DNA of 64,000 nt from Hyphomicrobiales bacterium (GCA_028290285.1 JAQGKD010000120.1:1-64000), one strand, 5' to 3'. Counted from the stretch's first letter, positions 29,488 to 39,234 are shown. The notes: generated by a model not told the origin, from the letters alone. Program-made: numbers and translations.

Positions 29488-31440
29488 TTGACCACCACAG
29501 ACAATGCCGGCGCGCCGCAGCCGCATGCCTTTCAAGCCGACGTTTCACGCCTGCTTCACCTGATGGTCCATTCGATTTATTCCGACCGGGACATCTTCGT
29601 CCGGGAGCTCATTTCGAACGCCGCCGACGCCTGCGAAAAGCTTCGCTATGAGGCCCTTTCCGAGTCTGGGCTGATCAAGGATGACGAAGGTTTTTCGATT
29701 CGGCTGACCGTCGATGCGGAGGCAGGTACGATCACCTTCGCCGATAACGGCATCGGCATGAGCCACGACGAACTCATCGGGGCCCTGGGGACGATTGCGA
29801 GTTCGGGCACACGGGCCTTCCTGGAAAAGCTGAACGGCAAGGGCGGCGCGGTCGAACCAGACGGCGAGACTGACCAGCCCGTGCAGGGCGCGGACCTGAT
29901 CGGCCAGTTCGGCATCGGATTCTATTCCGCCTTCATGGTCGCCGACCACGTCGAGGTACAGACGCACAAGGCCGGTACGCAGGAGGGCTGGTCCTGGGTT
30001 TCTGACGGTAAGGGCACGTTCACAGTCACGCCCCTCCCGCTCGAATCGGCGCCCACCCACGGCACGCGCGTCATCCTGCATCTTTCCACTAACGGTAAAG
30101 CCTATGCTGAGCCCGGTCGGCTTGAACGCATTGTGCGCGAACATTCCGGCGCCGTAGCCGTACCGATCGATCTTCTCGACAAGCCCGATGCCGAAGCTCG
30201 CCGGATTTCCGAGGGGATGGCGCTCTGGGCCCGCCCCAAGTCCGAGATTACACCGGACCTCTACGCGGAGTTTTATCGCGGACTCGCGGGGCAGTTCGAC
30301 AGCCCGGCTCTGACCGTGCACTGGCGCGCAGAAGGGCGTCACGAATATACCGTCCTGGCTTTCGTTCCCGGCTCCCGCCCTCTCGATCTCTTCGAACCCG
30401 CCCGCAAGAGCCGTGGCAAGCTCTATGTCCGCCGCGTGCTGATTACGCAGGACGCGGATCTCCTGCCGGGTTGGCTTCGCTTCGTCCGGATCGTCGTCGA
30501 TTCGAGCGACCTGCCGCTGAACGTCTCGCGCGAAATGATCCAGGACAGCCCGATCTTCGCGGCGATCCGCAAGGGCATTGTCAACCGCCTGCTTCAGGAA
30601 CTGACCAAACTCGCCGAGAACGATGCGGACGCCTATGCGAAAATCTGGCGCGACTTCGGCGCGGTATTGAAGGAAGGCCTCTACGAAGACCCCGAGCGCC
30701 GCGACCAGCTCTTCAAGCTCGCGCGTTTTGCGACGTCGACACAAGCCGAGCCCACCCGGACCCTTGCCGATTACGTCGGATCCCTGCGGGAGAACCAGAC
30801 TGCCATCTGGTACATCACGGGCGATGATCAGAAGCGCCTCGCAACCAGCCCACAACTCGAAGGATTTCGGGCGCGCGGCATCGAGGTGCTTCTTCTGTCC
30901 GATCCCGTCGACGCATTCTGGGTGGAAACCGCGCTCGGCTATGAAGGCAAGCCGTTCAAGTCGGTCACCCATGGCATGGCAGACATCAAGTCGGTTCCCG
31001 TCCTCGAAGGCGAGACCGCTGCATCCGACGTTCCGCCGGCGCCCGACGTGGCAAGGCTGCTTGCCTTCATGAAGGAAACGCTGGCCGGGTGCGTCGAAGA
31101 CGTGCGCGCGTCCGATCGCCTCGCAGCCAGTGCCGCCTGTCTTGTCGCGCCTGAACATGGCCGGGACCGGCGTCTGGAGCGATTGCTGGCCGAAACCGGT
31201 AACCTCGGAATGCTTTCCAAGCCGGTACTGGAGGTCAACCCGACTCATCCGCTGGTGACCGCGCTGGCGAGCCGTTTCGCAGCCGGCGGCGACGGGTCGC
31301 TGGTGGAAGACGCGGCCTGGCTCATCCACGACGAAGCACGGGTGGCCGACGGCGACGCACCGACGGACGCTTCGGCCTTCACCGCGCGCCTCACCCGTGT
31401 GCTGACGCGCGCGGCGCAAGCCCCCGTGGAGACGGCGTGA
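29488..31440 (+). CDS. htpG: Molecular chaperone HtpG (Hsp90)
   Basis: Cytoplasmic Hsp90 chaperone, about 650 residues. The GHKL ATPase domain shows FQADVSRLLHLMVHSIYSD, ELISNAADACEKLRY, DNGIGMS, GTIASSGT and GQFGIGFYSAFMVAD; the middle domain has LYVRRVLI and LPLNVSREMIQ, with the catalytic Arg. A TTG (29488) following GGGGGAAC is preferred because it gives the usual MTTT-type N-terminus; an in-frame ATG at 29458 lacks a ribosome site. prmC follows with a four-base GTGA overlap. Upstream hairpins may regulate it. Confidence 0.95.
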   Translation: MTTTDNAGAPQPHAFQADVSRLLHLMVHSIYSDRDIFVRELISNAADACEKLRYEALSESGLIKDDEGFSIRLTVDAEAGTITFADNGIGMSHDELIGALGTIASSGTRAFLEKLNGKGGAVEPDGETDQPVQGADLIGQFGIGFYSAFMVADHVEVQTHKAGTQEGWSWVSDGKGTFTVTPLPLESAPTHGTRVILHLSTNGKAYAEPGRLERIVREHSGAVAVPIDLLDKPDAEARRISEGMALWARPKSEITPDLYAEFYRGLAGQFDSPALTVHWRAEGRHEYTVLAFVPGSRPLDLFEPARKSRGKLYVRRVLITQDADLLPGWLRFVRIVVDSSDLPLNVSREMIQDSPIFAAIRKGIVNRLLQELTKLAENDADAYAKIWRDFGAVLKEGLYEDPERRDQLFKLARFATSTQAEPTRTLADYVGSLRENQTAIWYITGDDQKRLATSPQLEGFRARGIEVLLLSDPVDAFWVETALGYEGKPFKSVTHGMADIKSVPVLEGETAASDVPPAPDVARLLAFMKETLAGCVEDVRASDRLAASAACLVAPEHGRDRRLERLLAETGNLGMLSKPVLEVNPTHPLVTALASRFAAGGDGSLVEDAAWLIHDEARVADGDAPTDASAFTARLTRVLTRAAQAPVETA

Positions 31441-32312
31441 GCAGCCTGATGGGTCAGCGCATGGCAGCTGTCCTGCGCACTGTCACGAACGCACTAGGGG
31501 AGGCCGGGATTGAAAGACCCGGCCTCGAAGCTCGGATGCTGCTCTGCGCGGCTGCCGCGTGCGACCACGCTGCCCTGATCCGCGACCCCGATGCCCTTCT
31601 GCCACCCGACGCCGCAACGCGCCTCCAGGCTTTTGTCGCTCGCCGCCTCGTAGGCGAGCCGGCAACGAGGATCCTCGGGACACGAGCCTTCTGGACGCTT
31701 GACCTGATCGTCACGCCCGACGTGCTGGACCCGCGGCCGGATTCGGAATGCCTCATCGAAGCCGCGCTGGATCAACTCGGGTCCAGACGGAACCTGCCGC
31801 TCCGCATACTCGACCTCGGGACAGGCACGGGCGCGTTGCTTCTGGCATTGCTTTCCGAATGCCCGCACGCCCTCGGAATCGGAGTGGATCTTTCGCCCGC
31901 CGCCTGCGATGTCGCGCGCGAAAATGCCCAGCTCAACGAACTCGCGTCGAGAACGGAAATCCGGGAAGGCACCTGGATGGAGGGGCTTGCGGGCTCGTTC
32001 GATGTGATTCTGTCCAATCCGCCTTACATCGCATCCGCAACAATCGCCGACCTCGACGTCGGGGTACGCCAATACGATCCCCGTCTCGCGCTGGACGGCG
32101 GAGCAGACGGGCTGAGCGCGTATCGAGATATCATGGCAGCGCTCCCGGCGTTCCTTGACGGGGGCTTCGCCGTCCTCGAACTCGGGATCGGGCAGGCCCC
32201 GGACGTGGCACGCATTGCTGCGGCAGCGGGGCTCCAGACCCTGGCCCTCCGCAACGATCTTGGCGGCGTTCCCAGAGCCATCGTACTGCGGAAGCCCGAT
32301 GGCCAGGCTTAA
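31437..32312 (+). CDS. prmC: Peptide chain release factor N5-glutamine methyltransferase
   Basis: SAM-dependent methylase of the GGQ glutamine in release factors 1 and 2, 291 residues. A helical N-terminal domain (about residues 1-90) is followed by the Rossmann methylase with DLGTGTGALLLALL (motif I) and the substrate-binding NPPYIAS. The GTG start overlaps the htpG stop (GTGA) with GGAG just upstream. In many genomes prmC follows prfA; here it follows htpG and prfA is not nearby. A 410-nt gene-free gap follows. Confidence 0.95.
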   Translation: MSSLMGQRMAAVLRTVTNALGEAGIERPGLEARMLLCAAAACDHAALIRDPDALLPPDAATRLQAFVARRLVGEPATRILGTRAFWTLDLIVTPDVLDPRPDSECLIEAALDQLGSRRNLPLRILDLGTGTGALLLALLSECPHALGIGVDLSPAACDVARENAQLNELASRTEIREGTWMEGLAGSFDVILSNPPYIASATIADLDVGVRQYDPRLALDGGADGLSAYRDIMAALPAFLDGGFAVLELGIGQAPDVARIAAAAGLQTLALRNDLGGVPRAIVLRKPDGQA

Positions 32313-32722
32313 GCGAGGCTCAGGCATTTGGCCGTGTCCGGCAGATTTTCTTTTTTGCCCCTTGGCGGAGGAAGGAAAAGCGACTAAGTACGGAGATAGA
32401 AATCGCCTCGGCTCTGCATCCGCAGTGGCTTAAGGTCCGTTGAGAATGAGTGCTGACCTTCGCTTTGGTGAGCGATTCTAGCAATTCTCCGGTTCATTTG
32501 CCTGGCGTGCTTCCGGGTTGGACGAGGCGATCGTCTCCAAATTCTTGGGTCCGGCACTTTACGGGCTAGGAATAACAACCCCGGCACGTCCGGCGGTCGT
32601 GTCGTAGATTGGCCGGAGAGCCCATACCAATCCGTCATCTGTAGGCTTTTGTAGCGTTTCTTCCCGCCGGATTGATGTCTGCGGCATCGTCGGAGAGGCT
32701 GCGTAGCACTCAAGGATCATCG
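32313..32722. other. 410-nt gene-free region between prmC and DUF4167
   Basis: I see no gene with a ribosome site and no RNA structure or repeat that I can defend. A minus-strand open frame of 109 codons (32384-32713) has no start signal or known motif. The stretch is less GC-rich than its surroundings and probably contains the promoter of the DUF4167 gene. Confidence 0.4.
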
Positions 32723-33646
32723 ATGAGACCAGGTCAGAACAAGCGTATGCGCGGCCGGAATAGCCCCAACCGCAAGGGCCCCAATCCGCTCACCAGGGCT
32801 TTTGAATCCAACGGCCCTGACGTCAAGATCCGTGGCACAGCCCATCACGTCGCCGAGAAATATCTCCAGCTCGCCCGCGATGCCCAGTCTTCGGGCGATC
32901 CGGTGATGGCCGAGAGCTATCTCCAGCACGCGGAACATTATTTCCGGATCATCGCAGCAGCCCAGCAGGCCCAGCAGCAGGCGCAGGTCGGCTATGTGCG
33001 CCAGCCCGGCGAGGCCGATGTCGACGATGACGATGACGATGACGGCGGCTTGCCCGATCGCTTTGCTTCGCCGCCTGAGCGCACTCCCCCGGCCCCTCCG
33101 CCGCAACCCTATCAACAGCCCTTCGCGGGCAGCCAGCCGCAGCCTTATGCGCCCGGCGGGTTTAGCGGCGAACGCCAGGCCGAGCGGACGGGACAGCCGC
33201 AAGGCGAGCGCCAGGACCGTGGCCCGCGCCCTGATCGGCCCTATCAGGACCGCAGTCAGGATCGCAACCAGAACCGGCAGAACCAGAACCGTGGCCCTCG
33301 TGACGCGCGTCCGCCGCGCGAGTTCCGGAACGATCAGCAGCCTCAGCCTCAGATGCGCCAGGACCCACGGCCGGATCTGCGCGCTCCTGTTTCCAGTGGC
33401 GAACAGCCGGATACTGCGGCCTTGCCGGCCTTCATTACGGCGCCGGTTCGCATCCCGGTGAGCGAAAACGATATGCCGCAACCGGTCATGGGCGGCCACG
33501 CAGAAAGCCAGAGCGAGGCAGGCCCTGAAGGAGAAGGTGTCGGGTTCCACCTCCGCCCCCGTCGCCGCCGGCGCAGCCGCCCCGCAGGTGAGGGTGAAGC
33601 TGGCGAGGCGCCGACACATGGCGAACAGCCCGCCGCGCAGGATTGA
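32723..33646 (+). CDS. DUF4167 family protein
   Basis: 307 residues of unknown function, typical of alphaproteobacteria. The start MRPGQNKRMRGR follows AGGA. The conserved N-terminal part (residues 1-90) contains RGRNSPNRKGPNPLTRAFESNGPDVKIRGTA in pieces and a helical AEKYLQLARDAQSSGDPVMAESYLQHAEHY region. The rest is low complexity: a run of Asp near residue 100, then Pro/Gln/Arg-rich sequence with QDRNQNRQNQNRGPRD, ending in RPRRRRRSRP. The basic composition suggests nucleic-acid binding, which is inference. A strong terminator follows 14 nt after the stop. Confidence 0.88.
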   Translation: MRPGQNKRMRGRNSPNRKGPNPLTRAFESNGPDVKIRGTAHHVAEKYLQLARDAQSSGDPVMAESYLQHAEHYFRIIAAAQQAQQQAQVGYVRQPGEADVDDDDDDDGGLPDRFASPPERTPPAPPPQPYQQPFAGSQPQPYAPGGFSGERQAERTGQPQGERQDRGPRPDRPYQDRSQDRNQNRQNQNRGPRDARPPREFRNDQQPQPQMRQDPRPDLRAPVSSGEQPDTAALPAFITAPVRIPVSENDMPQPVMGGHAESQSEAGPEGEGVGFHLRPRRRRRSRPAGEGEAGEAPTHGEQPAAQD

Positions 33647-33660
33647 TCGGAAAGAGGATC

Positions 33661-33683
33661 AGGGGGCTTCGGCCCCCTTTTTC
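33661..33683. terminator. Intrinsic terminator with TTCG loop
   Basis: AGGGGGC-TTCG-GCCCCCT followed by TTTTT: a 7-bp stem capped by a stable UUCG tetraloop, 14 nt after the DUF4167 stop. It also lies between two convergent genes and may serve the MOSC gene from the other side. Confidence 0.92.
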
Positions 33684-33704
33684 ATGTTGTCTTTTCGGGT
33701 GCGC

Positions 33705-34466
33705 TCAGTCGAGAATACGAAGGGTGTCGCCGACAGCAATCTCCCCACCTGCGATCACCGAGGCGTAAATTCCACAATGCAGATGGCCGAAGGCGCTTTG
33801 CAGGGTCGCCATGATATCGAGATCGCGCTCCCCGGTGTGAGGCTCCACGTGAGTGGCAGGACAGCGATCGATGGGTTTGAGAACCTTCAATCGCACGTCG
33901 CCTATGGCCAAGCGGCGCCCGACCAGCCCCTCTTCCAACCAGGCATCCCAGCCCTCGACTGCGATGTTGGCGCGAAAGCGGAGCGGATTCACCGGTCGCC
34001 CCAGCCTCCTCTCCAGGTCCAGCACGCTCGCGAGGTTGAGCAAGGACACGAACCCCGCGCGGATGGAATCAGTGAAGCGAAAACCTTCCGGCGCACTCAG
34101 CAGGCGGAGGGGGCCGCGCATTTCGTCAGCGCAGAATTCCGCAACAGAACGCTCAACCTCAGCCCTCCCGGCCTCTGACCGCAGATCGCCCCGGACCATC
34201 TCCTCGCCCCTGTACGAAATCGAGAGAACATGAGTGGCCTCGTCATAGCGGGACGCGAGTTGCGCCAATCGGGCGTTCTTCATCAGCATAAGGAAACGGG
34301 TCTTCGGTTGGTAGGCGGGCGCGGCTTCATCGAAGGACGAGCGGCCATTCTCGATGGCAAACAGCCGATCGCACGGAAAGAACGCACCCGCCTGAAGCGT
34401 GACCCGGGAAAGCGGCTCCGGTGACAGACCCTTGACGGGATAGCGATGCAGCGCGGCGATTGTCAT
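33705..34466 (-). CDS. MOSC domain protein (YcbX/mARC type, no ferredoxin domain)
   Basis: 253-residue molybdenum-cofactor sulfurase C-terminal domain protein. It has the N-terminal beta-barrel ([19 protein letters not shown]) and the MOSC domain with FRANIAVEG and the conserved cysteine in [10 protein letters not shown], which ligates molybdenum in mARC/YcbX relatives. The 2Fe-2S domain of E. coli YcbX is absent. Members reduce N-hydroxylated compounds; the substrate here is unknown. It is convergent with DUF4167 and divergent from clpB. Confidence 0.88.
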   Translation of the reverse strand: MTIAALHRYPVKGLSPEPLSRVTLQAGAFFPCDRLFAIENGRSSFDEAAPAYQPKTRFLMLMKNARLAQLASRYDEATHVLSISYRGEEMVRGDLRSEAGRAEVERSVAEFCADEMRGPLRLLSAPEGFRFTDSIRAGFVSLLNLASVLDLERRLGRPVNPLRFRANIAVEGWDAWLEEGLVGRRLAIGDVRLKVLKPIDRCPATHVEPHTGERDLDIMATLQSAFGHLHCGIYASVIAGGEIAVGDTLRILD

Positions 34467-34666
34467 TGGGTGGTCCCGAGTGTTGCTGGAGGCACAGGCT
34501 CATAAATGATCTGGATCAGGGTCAGCCAAGAAGGAATGCGCCCCTCTGTTGCAGCGGGCGTCCTCTCCCTACATCTCTCCTGAGGTCGCCGGAAGGGGCC
34601 CCGATTCGAACATCGACGCGGCCGTATCGCTACGGGATCGCTGCCGCGGTTGAGGAGAGACCCACC

Positions 34667-37333
34667 ATGAATATGGAAAAATATACGGAACGCGCCCGCG
34701 GCTTCATCCAGTCGGCGCAATCGCTCGCTCTGCGCGAGGGGCACCAGCAGTTTGCCCCCGAACATGTTCTGAAAGTTTTGCTCGATGACGAGGAAGGCTT
34801 GGCCTCGGGCCTGATCGACAAGGCTGGGGGACGCGCGCACGATGCGCGGACGCAGGTGGAACTGGCTCTCGCCAAGATCCCCAAGGTGCAGGGCTCTGGA
34901 GCAGGCCAGCTTTACCTGGCACCGACGACGGCCCGCATCTTCGACGCGGCCGAGAAACTCGCGCAGAAGGCGGGTGACTCGTTTGTCACGGTGGAGCGTC
35001 TGCTCCTTGCTGTCGCAGCCGAAAAATCCTCCGAAGCCGGCAAGATACTCGCAAATGCCGGGGTCACGCCGCAAACGCTCAATCACGCCATAGAAGATCT
35101 GCGCAAGGGCCGCACGGCCGATCACGCGACCGCCGAGAATGCCTATGACGCACTGAAGAAATATGCGCGCGATCTCACGGAGGCCGCACGCAACGGAAAG
35201 CTCGACCCAGTCATTGGTCGCGACGAGGAAATTCGCCGGACAATTCAGGTTCTGTCGCGGAGGACGAAGAACAACCCGGTCCTGATCGGCGAACCGGGCG
35301 TCGGCAAGACCGCCATCGTCGAAGGCCTCGCGTTGCGCATCGTCAACGGCGACGTGCCGGAAGGCCTTAAGGACAAGAAGCTGCTTGCCCTCGACATGGG
35401 ATCGCTGATCGCGGGCGCGAAGTTTCGCGGCGAGTTCGAGGAACGCCTCAAGGCAGTGCTGAACGAGGTCACTGCGGCGGAAGGTGGCATCATCCTCTTC
35501 ATCGACGAGATGCACACGCTCGTCGGCGCTGGCAAGGCAGACGGCGCGATGGATGCGTCCAACCTGCTCAAACCCGCTCTGGCACGCGGTGAATTGCATT
35601 GCGTCGGCGCGACGACGCTCGACGAATATCGCAAGCACGTCGAGAAGGATGCCGCGCTGGCGCGCCGTTTTCAGCCGGTTTTCGTCAGCGAGCCCACGGT
35701 CGAGGATACGATCTCGATCCTGCGCGGGTTAAAGGAAAAGTACGAGCTGCATCACGGCGTGCGGATCACGGACGCGGCGATCGTCGCGGCTGCGACCCTG
35801 TCCAATCGCTACATCGCGGATCGCTTTCTGCCGGACAAGGCGATCGATCTCGTCGACGAGGCTTCGTCACGGCTGCGCATGCAGGTCGATTCCAAGCCGG
35901 AGGAACTGGACGAACTCGATCGTCGTGTCATCCAGCTCAAGATCGAGCAGGAAGCGCTGCGTAAGGAAACCGACCGCGCCTCGCGCGAACGGCTGCTGAA
36001 GCTCGAAACGGAACTCGCCGACCTCGAGGAAAAATCAGCTGCCCTGACGACGCGCTGGAAGGCTGAGAAGGACAAGCTGGGTGAAGCGCAGAAGCTGAAG
36101 GAACAGCTTGAGGGAGCCCGCAACGAGCTCGCCCAGGCACAGCGCCGCGGCGAATATCAGCGCGCGGGCGAGCTGACCTATGGGGTCATTCCGGAGCTTG
36201 AGAAAAAGCTCGGCGAGACCGAAAACAAGGCCGGAACCGCGCTCGTCGAGGAAGAGGTGACGGCCGATCACGTCGCGCAGGTCGTGTCCCGCTGGACCGG
36301 CGTGCCCGTCGACAAAATGCTGGAAGGCGAGCGCGACAAACTTCTCAAGATGGAAGACAGCCTCGCAAAGCGGGTCGTTGGTCAGCGGGAGGCCGTGCAC
36401 GCGGTCTCCACCGCGGTGCGTCGCGCACGCGCCGGCTTGCAGGATCCCAACAGGCCCATCGGCTCGTTCATGTTCCTGGGGCCGACGGGCGTAGGCAAGA
36501 CCGAGCTGACCAAGGCGCTGGCAGCTTTCATGTTCGACGATGAGACGGCCATGGTCCGTCTCGACATGTCTGAATATATGGAGAAGCATTCCGTCTCACG
36601 TCTCATCGGGGCTCCCCCCGGCTACGTCGGCTACGAGGAGGGCGGTGCGCTGACGGAGGCGGTCCGCCGCCGCCCCTATCAGGTCGTTCTGTTCGATGAG
36701 ATCGAGAAAGCGCATCCCGACGTGTTCAACGTCCTGCTGCAGGTTCTCGACGACGGTCGTCTTACGGACGGACAGGGTCGCACCGTGGATTTCCGCAACG
36801 TCCTCGTGATCATGACGTCGAACCTGGGGGCGGAATACCTCGTCAGTCAGAGCGAAGGCGAGGATTCCTCGGCCGTCTACAACGAAGTCATGTCCGTCGT
36901 GCGCAGCCACTTCCGGCCGGAATTCCTCAACCGCGTCGATGAGATCGTTCTGTTCCATCGCCTGCAGCGCGAGGACATGGGAGCGATCGTGGACATCCAG
37001 ATGATGCGTCTCGGACGTCTGCTGGAAGACCGCAAGATCACGCTCGACCTCGACGCGAAGGCGCGGCAATGGCTTGCCGACAAGGGTTACGACCCCGCTT
37101 ATGGCGCGCGCCCGTTGAAGCGCGTCATTCAGAAGTCCGTGCAGGATCCTCTGGCCGAGAGCATCCTCGCCGGCGAGGTAAAGGACGGGGAAACCGTGAA
37201 GATCAGTGCCTCTAAGGAAGGGCTCACGATCGGCGGACATGTCGTGGCGACAGGCGACTCCGAAAGGGATCGCGGCAATGCCGGCCGCGTCGTCCGCTTC
37301 CCGAAAGGCTCCGGCCCAGTGTCGCTGCAGTAA
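34667..37333 (+). CDS. clpB: ATP-dependent disaggregase ClpB
   Basis: Hsp100 disaggregase working with DnaK to rescue aggregated protein; 888 residues. The start [13 protein letters not shown] follows GAGGAGAG. Order: N-domain (1-145), first AAA+ domain with GEPGVGKT and [13 protein letters not shown], the coiled-coil M domain (about 405-530, charged helices), second AAA+ domain with [12 protein letters not shown] and [15 protein letters not shown], and the GARPLKR sensor-2 motif. Both Walker pairs are intact. A 200-nt upstream region may hold a heat-shock promoter. It ends at a strong terminator. Confidence 0.97.
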   Translation: MNMEKYTERARGFIQSAQSLALREGHQQFAPEHVLKVLLDDEEGLASGLIDKAGGRAHDARTQVELALAKIPKVQGSGAGQLYLAPTTARIFDAAEKLAQKAGDSFVTVERLLLAVAAEKSSEAGKILANAGVTPQTLNHAIEDLRKGRTADHATAENAYDALKKYARDLTEAARNGKLDPVIGRDEEIRRTIQVLSRRTKNNPVLIGEPGVGKTAIVEGLALRIVNGDVPEGLKDKKLLALDMGSLIAGAKFRGEFEERLKAVLNEVTAAEGGIILFIDEMHTLVGAGKADGAMDASNLLKPALARGELHCVGATTLDEYRKHVEKDAALARRFQPVFVSEPTVEDTISILRGLKEKYELHHGVRITDAAIVAAATLSNRYIADRFLPDKAIDLVDEASSRLRMQVDSKPEELDELDRRVIQLKIEQEALRKETDRASRERLLKLETELADLEEKSAALTTRWKAEKDKLGEAQKLKEQLEGARNELAQAQRRGEYQRAGELTYGVIPELEKKLGETENKAGTALVEEEVTADHVAQVVSRWTGVPVDKMLEGERDKLLKMEDSLAKRVVGQREAVHAVSTAVRRARAGLQDPNRPIGSFMFLGPTGVGKTELTKALAAFMFDDETAMVRLDMSEYMEKHSVSRLIGAPPGYVGYEEGGALTEAVRRRPYQVVLFDEIEKAHPDVFNVLLQVLDDGRLTDGQGRTVDFRNVLVIMTSNLGAEYLVSQSEGEDSSAVYNEVMSVVRSHFRPEFLNRVDEIVLFHRLQREDMGAIVDIQMMRLGRLLEDRKITLDLDAKARQWLADKGYDPAYGARPLKRVIQKSVQDPLAESILAGEVKDGETVKISASKEGLTIGGHVVATGDSERDRGNAGRVVRFPKGSGPVSLQ

Positions 37334-37359
37334 TCCGCAGAGCCAAAGTTACGAGAGCG

Positions 37360-37389
37360 AGGGCGGGACCGATGTGTCCCGCCCTGTTT
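37360..37389. terminator. Intrinsic terminator after clpB
   Basis: AGGGCGGGAC and GTCCCGCCCT form a perfect 10-bp stem around CGATGT, followed by GTTTCT, 26 nt after the clpB stop. The end of the convergent hydratase operon is 7 nt further on, so it may act in both directions, although the reverse side has a poor T run. Confidence 0.8.
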
Positions 37390-37396
37390 CTATGAG

Positions 37397-38035
37397 CTAA
37401 TGCGCATGTGCTCTGACCAATGCGACGCCGATCATGGCATCGCGTGAAATCAAGTCCGCAAGGCCAGCCTCGTTGAGTCCTTCCGTCCCCTCGGGCCGCC
37501 GAGGCACGACTAGAAAACGCATATCCGCAGTGGAATCATGGACGCGCACTTCTGTCTCGTCGGAGAGCTGCGTCCCAAACTCAGCAAGCACGGCGCGGGG
37601 CTCGTGCACGATCCGCGCGCGATAGGCGCGACTCTTGTACCAACTCGGTGGCAGTCCAAGCAGCTCGCGCGGATAACACGAGCACAACGTGCAGACGACG
37701 ACGTTATGGACATCATCGGTATTTTCGACGGCGACGAGACGCGTCGTCGTCATGGGATAGCCGAGTTCGGCCACGGCGGCATTTGCATCGGCCAGCAGGC
37801 GCGCGCGATAGGCTGGATCGGTCCACGCCTTGGCGACCACAGCCGCGCCATGCGCAGGCGTGATCTGATCTCGTTTCTCGATTGCCGACCTCACCTCGTC
37901 GGCGGTCACGACGCCCTTTTCGACCAGCAACTCTTTCAGGGCGATCCCGAGGATCTGGTAATAGCTGTGCACCTTGTCGTCGGGCTGGGGCGCTGGATGA
38001 GCGGCGTGATCATGGTCGTGATGATCGTGCGGCAT
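37397..38035 (-). CDS. Cobalt-type nitrile hydratase alpha subunit / thiocyanate hydrolase gamma-like
   Basis: Metal-binding subunit of the nitrile hydratase superfamily, 212 residues. The claw motif VCTLCSC (Cys115, Cys118, Cys120) has Thr at the second position, the form found in cobalt (non-corrin) enzymes rather than the CSLC of iron enzymes; YPRELLGLPPSWYKSRAYRARIVHEPR follows in family order. The N-terminus is unusually rich in His and Asp (MPHDHHDHDHAAH), a likely metal-binding tail. It is the third gene of a tight three-gene operon, after two genes that together equal one beta subunit. Reaction, nitrile to amide or thiocyanate hydrolysis, cannot be decided from sequence. AGGA precedes the ATG. 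Confidence 0.9.
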   Translation of the reverse strand: MPHDHHDHDHAAHPAPQPDDKVHSYYQILGIALKELLVEKGVVTADEVRSAIEKRDQITPAHGAAVVAKAWTDPAYRARLLADANAAVAELGYPMTTTRLVAVENTDDVHNVVVCTLCSCYPRELLGLPPSWYKSRAYRARIVHEPRAVLAEFGTQLSDETEVRVHDSTADMRFLVVPRRPEGTEGLNEAGLADLISRDAMIGVALVRAHAH

Positions 38036-38044
38036 GACGGGTCC

Positions 38045-38338
38045 TCAAATCTTTTCGAGCCAGTTTTGGTAGAGATCGAGATCGACGCAATCGCGTTTCG
38101 ATCCGGCATAGTCGTCCCAGAGATCGCATTGCAGAAAACGGACCTCATAAAGATCCTCCGCCTGCCCTGACAGGCGGTAGGCGAGCAGCTCCGGATTTCC
38201 GAATGCGCCAAAATAGCGCGTCACGCGTCCGATCTTGCCACGAACATAGACCGGCGTTCGCACATGGCCGGGCGGATAGTCGTCTCGCACCCGAACCATA
38301 TCGCCGGGCATGAATGATGCCGTTTGCGTCCCGCTCAT
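38045..38338 (-). CDS. Nitrile hydratase beta subunit, C-terminal half (SH3-like), separate gene
   Basis: 97-residue protein equal to the C-terminal SH3-like domain of nitrile hydratase beta. The match runs FMPGDMVRVR, PPGHVRTPVYVRGKIGRV, YEVRFLQCDLWDD and DLDLYQNWLE. The Arg in GHVR aligns with the beta-subunit arginine that contacts the oxidised cysteines of the metal site. Its ATG overlaps the stop of the preceding gene (ATGA), and the alpha gene starts 9 nt after it. In thiocyanate hydrolase the alpha subunit (ScnA) has this same origin. It is not a pseudogene fragment: start, coupling and length look designed. Confidence 0.86.
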   Translation of the reverse strand: MSGTQTASFMPGDMVRVRDDYPPGHVRTPVYVRGKIGRVTRYFGAFGNPELLAYRLSGQAEDLYEVRFLQCDLWDDYAGSKRDCVDLDLYQNWLEKI

Positions 38339-38676
38339 GGTTTCACCACCTCGGTGCCAGGCGCAAGCTCACCGGTGGCGGCGAGGCGTTCACGAATTTC
38401 ACGCACGCGCGCATCGATCTCGGCCTGTGTAAGGAGCCCCTTCTCCACCATCTGGCGGGACAGCGCCGCGGTCCAGCGCTCGTAATAGGTCAGTGTCTGA
38501 TGGGCATCGTCGCCGAGAGCCTCGATATAGCGCCGGTTCTCGTGCGTCGTGACGATGCCTTTGGCGCCGATGACCGCGCGGATGCCGTCGATCTGCTTTT
38601 CCCAGAAGCCGAGTTCGTGCGTCTCGGGATCGATTGGTCCGTCGTCCAATCCTCCCACGTCATGTGGTCCTCGCAT
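38335..38676 (-). CDS. Nitrile hydratase beta subunit, N-terminal half, separate gene
   Basis: 113-residue protein equal to the N-terminal helical half of nitrile hydratase beta: MRGPHDVGGLDDGPI at the start, then WEKQIDGI (residues 25-32), HENRRYIEALG and YYERW, followed by VEKGLLTQAEID. Arg48 or Arg49 aligns with the second beta arginine near the metal centre. In thiocyanate hydrolase this piece is ScnB; some databases label it a nitrile hydratase accessory protein. It is the first gene of the operon, with a strong AGGAGG ribosome site, and is translationally coupled to the next gene. No activator (P14K-like), amidase or cobalt-uptake gene lies nearby. Confidence 0.84.
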   Translation of the reverse strand: MRGPHDVGGLDDGPIDPETHELGFWEKQIDGIRAVIGAKGIVTTHENRRYIEALGDDAHQTLTYYERWTAALSRQMVEKGLLTQAEIDARVREIRERLAATGELAPGTEVVKP

Positions 38677-38835
38677 CCATGCTCCTCCTGGACGTTGAAG
38701 CGGTCATTGTGGCATGTGGCGCGGCTGACGCAACCGCCTGACGGGTCAGACGTTGATGATAATCTTGCCGGGGAAATCTGCGCTTTTGCTCAGAACTCGA
38801 CCCTTGCAATTGATTACGCGCGACCTGGAGGTAAA

Positions 38836-39234
38836 ATGCGTAAGATTCTCATGAGTGGGCTCGCACTCTCGGCTCTCGGAATGTCCAGCATCGAACCCGC
38901 CACGGCGCAGGCCATGCGTATCGATCACAATGTCGGCGGGCTCGCAAAGGCCCAATCGTCGGTAACGGACGTGCAATATCGCCGGTACGGGGGATACCGT
39001 CGGGATCGTGGGTATAATAACGGCGCTGCCATCGGAGCTGGAATCGCCGGACTCGCGGCGGGAGCCATAGTTGGGGGAGCCATCGCAAACTCTCAGCAGC
39101 CGACCTATTACGAAGGCGGCCCTGCTCCTGTCGCGGACGACGAGGTCTCCTACTGCATGCAGCAGTTTCGCTCCTACGATCCGCGCAGCGGCACTTACAT
39201 GGGCTATGACGGAATGCGTCACGCCTGTCCTTGA
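38836..39234 (+). CDS. BA14K family secreted protein
   Basis: 132-residue exported protein. It has a signal peptide (MRKILMSGLALSALGM, cleavage near PATAQA), a Tyr/Arg/Gly-rich middle (YRRYGGYRRDRGYN), a glycine/alanine hydrophobic segment (about residues 70-88) and the C-terminal BA14K signature YCMQQFRSYDPRSGTYMGYDG with RHACP. The Brucella founder is an immunoreactive, lectin-like protein needed for normal lipopolysaccharide. GGAGG precedes the ATG. It is divergent from the hydratase operon across a 159-nt gap. Confidence 0.9.
   Translation: MRKILMSGLALSALGMSSIEPATAQAMRIDHNVGGLAKAQSSVTDVQYRRYGGYRRDRGYNNGAAIGAGIAGLAAGAIVGGAIANSQQPTYYEGGPAPVADDEVSYCMQQFRSYDPRSGTYMGYDGMRHACP

Noticed and set aside
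32384-32713. 109-codon minus-strand open frame in the gap before DUF4167
   Set aside because: No ribosome site, no recognisable domain, and arginine-rich composition typical of chance frames.
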